Source: JAFGJQ01 sp964495075 (GTDB lineage: Bacteria > Planctomycetota > Phycisphaerae > UBA1845). Taken from it: a stretch of DNA of 64,000 nucleotides. The notes under the pieces are model-generated. The model did not search any database, was not told where the DNA came from, and saw only the letters and a program-made list of their open reading frames with translations. Shown here in pieces: positions 60,863 to 64,000 of the stretch (position 1 is the stretch's first letter; each line of letters opens with the position of its first letter). The translations under genes were made by a program, and so were the position numbers. The stretch is taken from assembly GCA_964495075.1 (NCBI GenBank), contig CAZBUJ010000004.1, forward strand, positions 1-64,000, read 5' to 3'.

Positions 60863-63730
60863 ATGCGTGCACGTCTTTATTGTATATTGGCAGTTACCTG
60901 TGCCGGACTGTTCGGTTGTGTCCCCGCCGGCACGACCGAGCCCATCGCGCCGCCGAAGCAGGGCGACGCGACGTCGGCGGTCACCACCCCCCAGACATTC
61001 ACCACCGCGGACAGCATGGACGGTTGGTCGTTCAATGACGGCCCCGAATGGCCCGGCGCGAAAGGGGCGCTCGAGTGGCGGCCGGGCGGCGGCCGGAACG
61101 GGGGCGGTGTGGCGGCCCTCTCGTTTGACTTCGAGAACGGCGGACACTACGTGGCCGCCTTCGCGCGGCTGCCGCAGGATCGCCCCGTGCGCGCCGTCCG
61201 CCTGTGGGTGCACAAGCCCGTGCCGAACCTGATGATCTTCCGGGCCGTCGACCAGGAGGGCGAAACCTTCCAGAAGGATCTCCGCTACGACTATCCCGGC
61301 TGGCAGCAACTCGAAGTCTCACTCGATGAGTGGCAGTTTTCCTGGTCGGGCGACGGGAACTTCGACGGCTCGCCCCGGGAGTTCCACATCCTTGTCGAGA
61401 ACGAAGGCGGGCAACGGTCGGGTACCGTGCTGCTGGATGATGTTCAGTGGGTCTATGAGGTGGCGTCCGATCCAAGTGTCGGATACGCGACCGCCACTTA
61501 CGCCGAATCCGAGTTCGACCGCGCGGATGCATGGCAATACGACGGCCCGCCGGTGGGTGGACGCGACGGTGGACTCTGGGAGTACGCGTTCAGGGACGAT
61601 GCGCCGTATTGCAGGCTCGTGCGCGACCGCGGCATCCTCGGGCGCCCTCAAACCATGCGCCTCACGCTGATCAGCGACGGGGCCGGTCATGAACTCAAAG
61701 CGACCCTGGGCTCGCATTTCCAGATGTTCGAACGCTCGCTCGGGACGCTCGATCGCAAAGGCCTGGTTACTCTCGAAGTTCCCATGGGTGACATGAAGAC
61801 GTGGCGTCACTTCGCGGGCGAAGATGACGGGATTGTTCGCTATCCGTTTCGCCTGCTCGCCCTCTCTCTGCACCGGACGGCGCCGGGGGACGCCGGACGC
61901 CTGGTGCTGCGCCGCCTCGAGTTCGTCACGCGCTACGATCCGCCGGGCGAGACCGTCTCCATCGTGCCCGCCATCGCCACGTCCGACACGCCGGGCCGCT
62001 ACGCGTTTCAGGCCGAGGTGCGAAGCCTGGCGGACCTGCCGCTGCACGGAACGCTCCAGTTCGCGCTGCACAACATGAACGGAGTCGTGGCCGAGACGGA
62101 AGTCCCTCTTGAGATCCCGGCCGGTGGGCGCCGCGTCATTTGGCAGCACCCGATTCAATCCGACGCGACGATGATCGAGGGGCGCGTGCGATTTTACAGT
62201 AAGTCGGTCGTCAGCCCGACGGCCTCCGCGACCCTCGCCACGCTGCCCGAACCGATCGGGGATTGCACGCTGGACCCGGACAGCCGGATGGGCGTCGGCA
62301 TGTACCTTTATCGATTCCACAAGCACCCGCAGGCCGGGCCGTGGATGGAACGCATGTGTGACATCGCGGCGCGGGCTGGCGTTAAGTGGACCCGCGAAGA
62401 GTTCCACTGGAATTGGATCGAACCGAAACGCGATGAGTATGATTTCGCTTTTTTCGATCAGCTCGTCGAAACCGCCACGAAGCACGGCATCAGTGTCTAC
62501 GCACTCTGCTGCTACTGGACAAACTGGACCAAACCGTGCACCGACGAAGGGATCGAAGATTACTGCCGCTACCTCGAGACGCTTGTTCGCCGCTACGGCG
62601 ATCGCATCAAGCACTGGGAGATCTGGAACGAGCCCAATGTGTTCTTCTGGTCCTGCCCGCGCGAGATGTACGCCGAACTTCTTACTCGCGCGTACGAAAC
62701 GATCAAGCGTGTCGACCCGGACGCCCAGGTGCTGGGCTGCTCGACGGCGGGGATCGACACCGGCTTCATCAAGCTCGTGATGGACCACGGGGGTCCGTTC
62801 GATGCCCTCACCGTCCACCCGTATCGTGGGGTGCTCGACCCATACGCCTTCATCCGGGAACTGCGCGAGACGCGCGAGATAGCAGGCGGCCGCGACGTCT
62901 GGATCACCGAGATGGGTTGGCCCTCCCACGTCGGCGGCCTGAGCGAGCGGGCCCAGGCGAACCACGTGGCCCGCACGTACGCTTCCGCGCTGGCATCCGG
63001 GGCCGCCCGCAGCGTCGCCTGGTACGATTTCCGGGAGGACGGCACCGACCCCTACTACAACGAACACCACTTCGGCTTGATCCGGAACGATCTGACGCCG
63101 AAGATCGGGTACCGTACGCTCGCGGCCGTCGGCCGGCTCATCGGCACCGCTGCCCACGAGGCCGACCTCGACCCGGAACCGGCGGCGAGCCGAACGGCCG
63201 GGAGCGAAGGCATTGTCGCGTTTCGCTTTCGCGAGGGCGATCGGCGCAGCGTCGTGCTCTGGGCGCCGGATCGTGCCCGGATGGCGACGCTGGATACGAA
63301 AGGCGTGGAGGTGCGGATCCTCAATGCAATCGGCGAGCCCGCCCGCGCGGCCCGGGATCGCGGTCGCTATACGGTGGTGCTCGAGCGCAACATGCCGATC
63401 TACGTCATTGCGGACGAGCCGTTCGAGTTGCAGTGCCGCGAATTCCCGGTGGCGATCAACCCGGACCGCACGAAGGTGCACCCCGGCGAGCGCGTAGAGT
63501 GGGGCGAACCGGTGTTGGATGCGATGACGCAGGCGCCCCGCGTTCGGTCCATCCCGCCGGGCTGGCGGCTGGCGGACAGCGCCCTGCAATCGCCGTTGAG
63601 CGACTTGGTGGTGCCCGATGACGCCGCGCCAGGCCGGTACACGGTGACCTTCACGGTGCAGACGCTCGGGGGGCCGGAATTCCTCCTGCCCGTCGAGATC
63701 GAGGTCGTGCCGGACCTGATTCGCGGCTGA
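60863..63730 (+). CDS. Lipoprotein glycoside hydrolase, clan GH-A (GH39/GH5-like)
   Basis: The 955-residue product starts at ATG 60863 behind GGGAGG and has a lipoprotein signal ending L-F-G-C (about Cys19). Residues about 45-210 and 215-380 are two beta-sandwich carbohydrate-binding-like domains, about 385-465 a third beta domain. Residues about 475-780 are a GH-A TIM barrel with acid/base Glu590 in 'HWEIWNEPNVF' and nucleophile Glu683 in 'WITEMGWPS'. A C-terminal beta domain follows. Clan GH-A enzymes cut many glycans; the specific family cannot be fixed, GH39-like being my best guess. Divergent from the kelch-like gene; followed by an AAC(3)-like gene. Confidence 0.8.
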   Translation: MRARLYCILAVTCAGLFGCVPAGTTEPIAPPKQGDATSAVTTPQTFTTADSMDGWSFNDGPEWPGAKGALEWRPGGGRNGGGVAALSFDFENGGHYVAAFARLPQDRPVRAVRLWVHKPVPNLMIFRAVDQEGETFQKDLRYDYPGWQQLEVSLDEWQFSWSGDGNFDGSPREFHILVENEGGQRSGTVLLDDVQWVYEVASDPSVGYATATYAESEFDRADAWQYDGPPVGGRDGGLWEYAFRDDAPYCRLVRDRGILGRPQTMRLTLISDGAGHELKATLGSHFQMFERSLGTLDRKGLVTLEVPMGDMKTWRHFAGEDDGIVRYPFRLLALSLHRTAPGDAGRLVLRRLEFVTRYDPPGETVSIVPAIATSDTPGRYAFQAEVRSLADLPLHGTLQFALHNMNGVVAETEVPLEIPAGGRRVIWQHPIQSDATMIEGRVRFYSKSVVSPTASATLATLPEPIGDCTLDPDSRMGVGMYLYRFHKHPQAGPWMERMCDIAARAGVKWTREEFHWNWIEPKRDEYDFAFFDQLVETATKHGISVYALCCYWTNWTKPCTDEGIEDYCRYLETLVRRYGDRIKHWEIWNEPNVFFWSCPREMYAELLTRAYETIKRVDPDAQVLGCSTAGIDTGFIKLVMDHGGPFDALTVHPYRGVLDPYAFIRELRETREIAGGRDVWITEMGWPSHVGGLSERAQANHVARTYASALASGAARSVAWYDFREDGTDPYYNEHHFGLIRNDLTPKIGYRTLAAVGRLIGTAAHEADLDPEPAASRTAGSEGIVAFRFREGDRRSVVLWAPDRARMATLDTKGVEVRILNAIGEPARAARDRGRYTVVLERNMPIYVIADEPFELQCREFPVAINPDRTKVHPGERVEWGEPVLDAMTQAPRVRSIPPGWRLADSALQSPLSDLVVPDDAAPGRYTVTFTVQTLGGPEFLLPVEIEVVPDLIRG

Positions 63731-63780
63731 CGACGATGTGATATTCTCCTTTCCCGTGCGGCGATGAGGATCGGTTTCTC

Positions 63781-64000
63781 ATGAACGCGCCGGTCACGAC
63801 CCAAGACATCATCAACGGCCTGGTGCATATCGGCGCGGAGGGCAAGCGGCTCGTTGTGCATTCGTCGCTGTCATCATTGGGTCGCGTGCGGGGCGGGGCG
63901 GATGCGATCGTCGACGCGCTGCTCGCCGTGGCGGAAACCGTCATCGTTCCGACTTTCACCTTCAGCCCGGCCGCGATCCCGCCGGCCGGCGATCGCCCCG
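63781..64000 (+). CDS. Start of an AAC(3)-family N-acetyltransferase, cut by window end
   Basis: Only the first 73 residues are present. The segment 'LVVHSSLSSLGRVRGGADAI' and following 'VIVPTFTFSP' is the N-terminal signature of the aminoglycoside 3-N-acetyltransferase (Antibiotic_NAT) family. Many members in environmental bacteria acetylate amino sugars or have unknown substrates, so resistance should not be assumed. A GAGG lies about 15 bases before the ATG at 63781. Confidence 0.75.
   Translation, partial: MNAPVTTQDIINGLVHIGAEGKRLVVHSSLSSLGRVRGGADAIVDALLAVAETVIVPTFTFSPAAIPPAGDRP

Overview
The window is GC-rich, gene-dense bacterial DNA that most resembles a planctomycete of the Phycisphaerae type. 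The clues are a PEP-CTERM protein, very large secreted proteins ending in EF-hand-like (dockerin-like) tails, kelch/golvesin-like repeats, and many GTG starts. No rRNA, tRNA, CRISPR array, insertion sequence or phage gene was seen. The first 50 bases are a run of C, which looks like an assembly edge.

Most of the window reads as one large locus for breaking down, importing and recycling peptidoglycan. Region by region: (1) 1-4.7 kb holds a cut-off membrane protein, a sugar-isomerase-like TIM barrel, an EamA transporter, a radical SAM protein and a duplicated Spy-like protein. (2) 4.7-9.4 kb holds a lipoprotein that fuses a MurNAc-L-Ala amidase to a penicillin-recognising serine hydrolase, a double-SIS MurNAc-6-P etherase of the glucokinase-regulatory-protein type, and a gamma-glutamyl hydrolase-like C26 enzyme. 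(3) 9.6-21.1 kb is a plus-strand run: a giant secreted amidase, an MpaA-like M14 amidase, a phosphodiester glycosidase joined to a cysteine-peptidase-like domain, a cytoplasmic GH20, a DUF819 permease and an SSS symporter. (4) 21.5-31.3 kb holds the PEP-CTERM protein, dacB and alr, spmA-spmB, a D-aminoacylase-like gene, a class A serine hydrolase and a second copy of the cysteine-peptidase-like domain. (5) 31.4-44.9 kb holds a second giant secreted amidase, a DigH/GHL10-like hydrolase, a second SSS symporter, an APC permease, a Tat-exported PHP-domain protein, an FAD oxidoreductase and a TIM-barrel protein. (6) 45.1-56.5 kb is a compact run: AGE epimerase, creatininase-like amidohydrolase, exported GH20, mini-metallopeptidase, IT-type transporter, hydantoinase/oxoprolinase, NlpC/P60 with SH3. 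(7) 56.7-64 kb holds a kelch-like secreted protein, a GH-A glycosidase lipoprotein and the start of an AAC(3)-family gene.

Together the genes could cover amidase, glycosidase, DD- and LD/gamma-peptidase steps outside the cytoplasm, several unrelated importers, and cytoplasmic conversion of MurNAc-6-P, D-Ala, gamma-Glu/pyroglutamate and amino sugars. The usual AmpG, AnmK and LdcA genes are not in the window, so the transporters here are candidates for those roles. The pathway is inferred from family membership and clustering; none of it is shown experimentally by the sequence.
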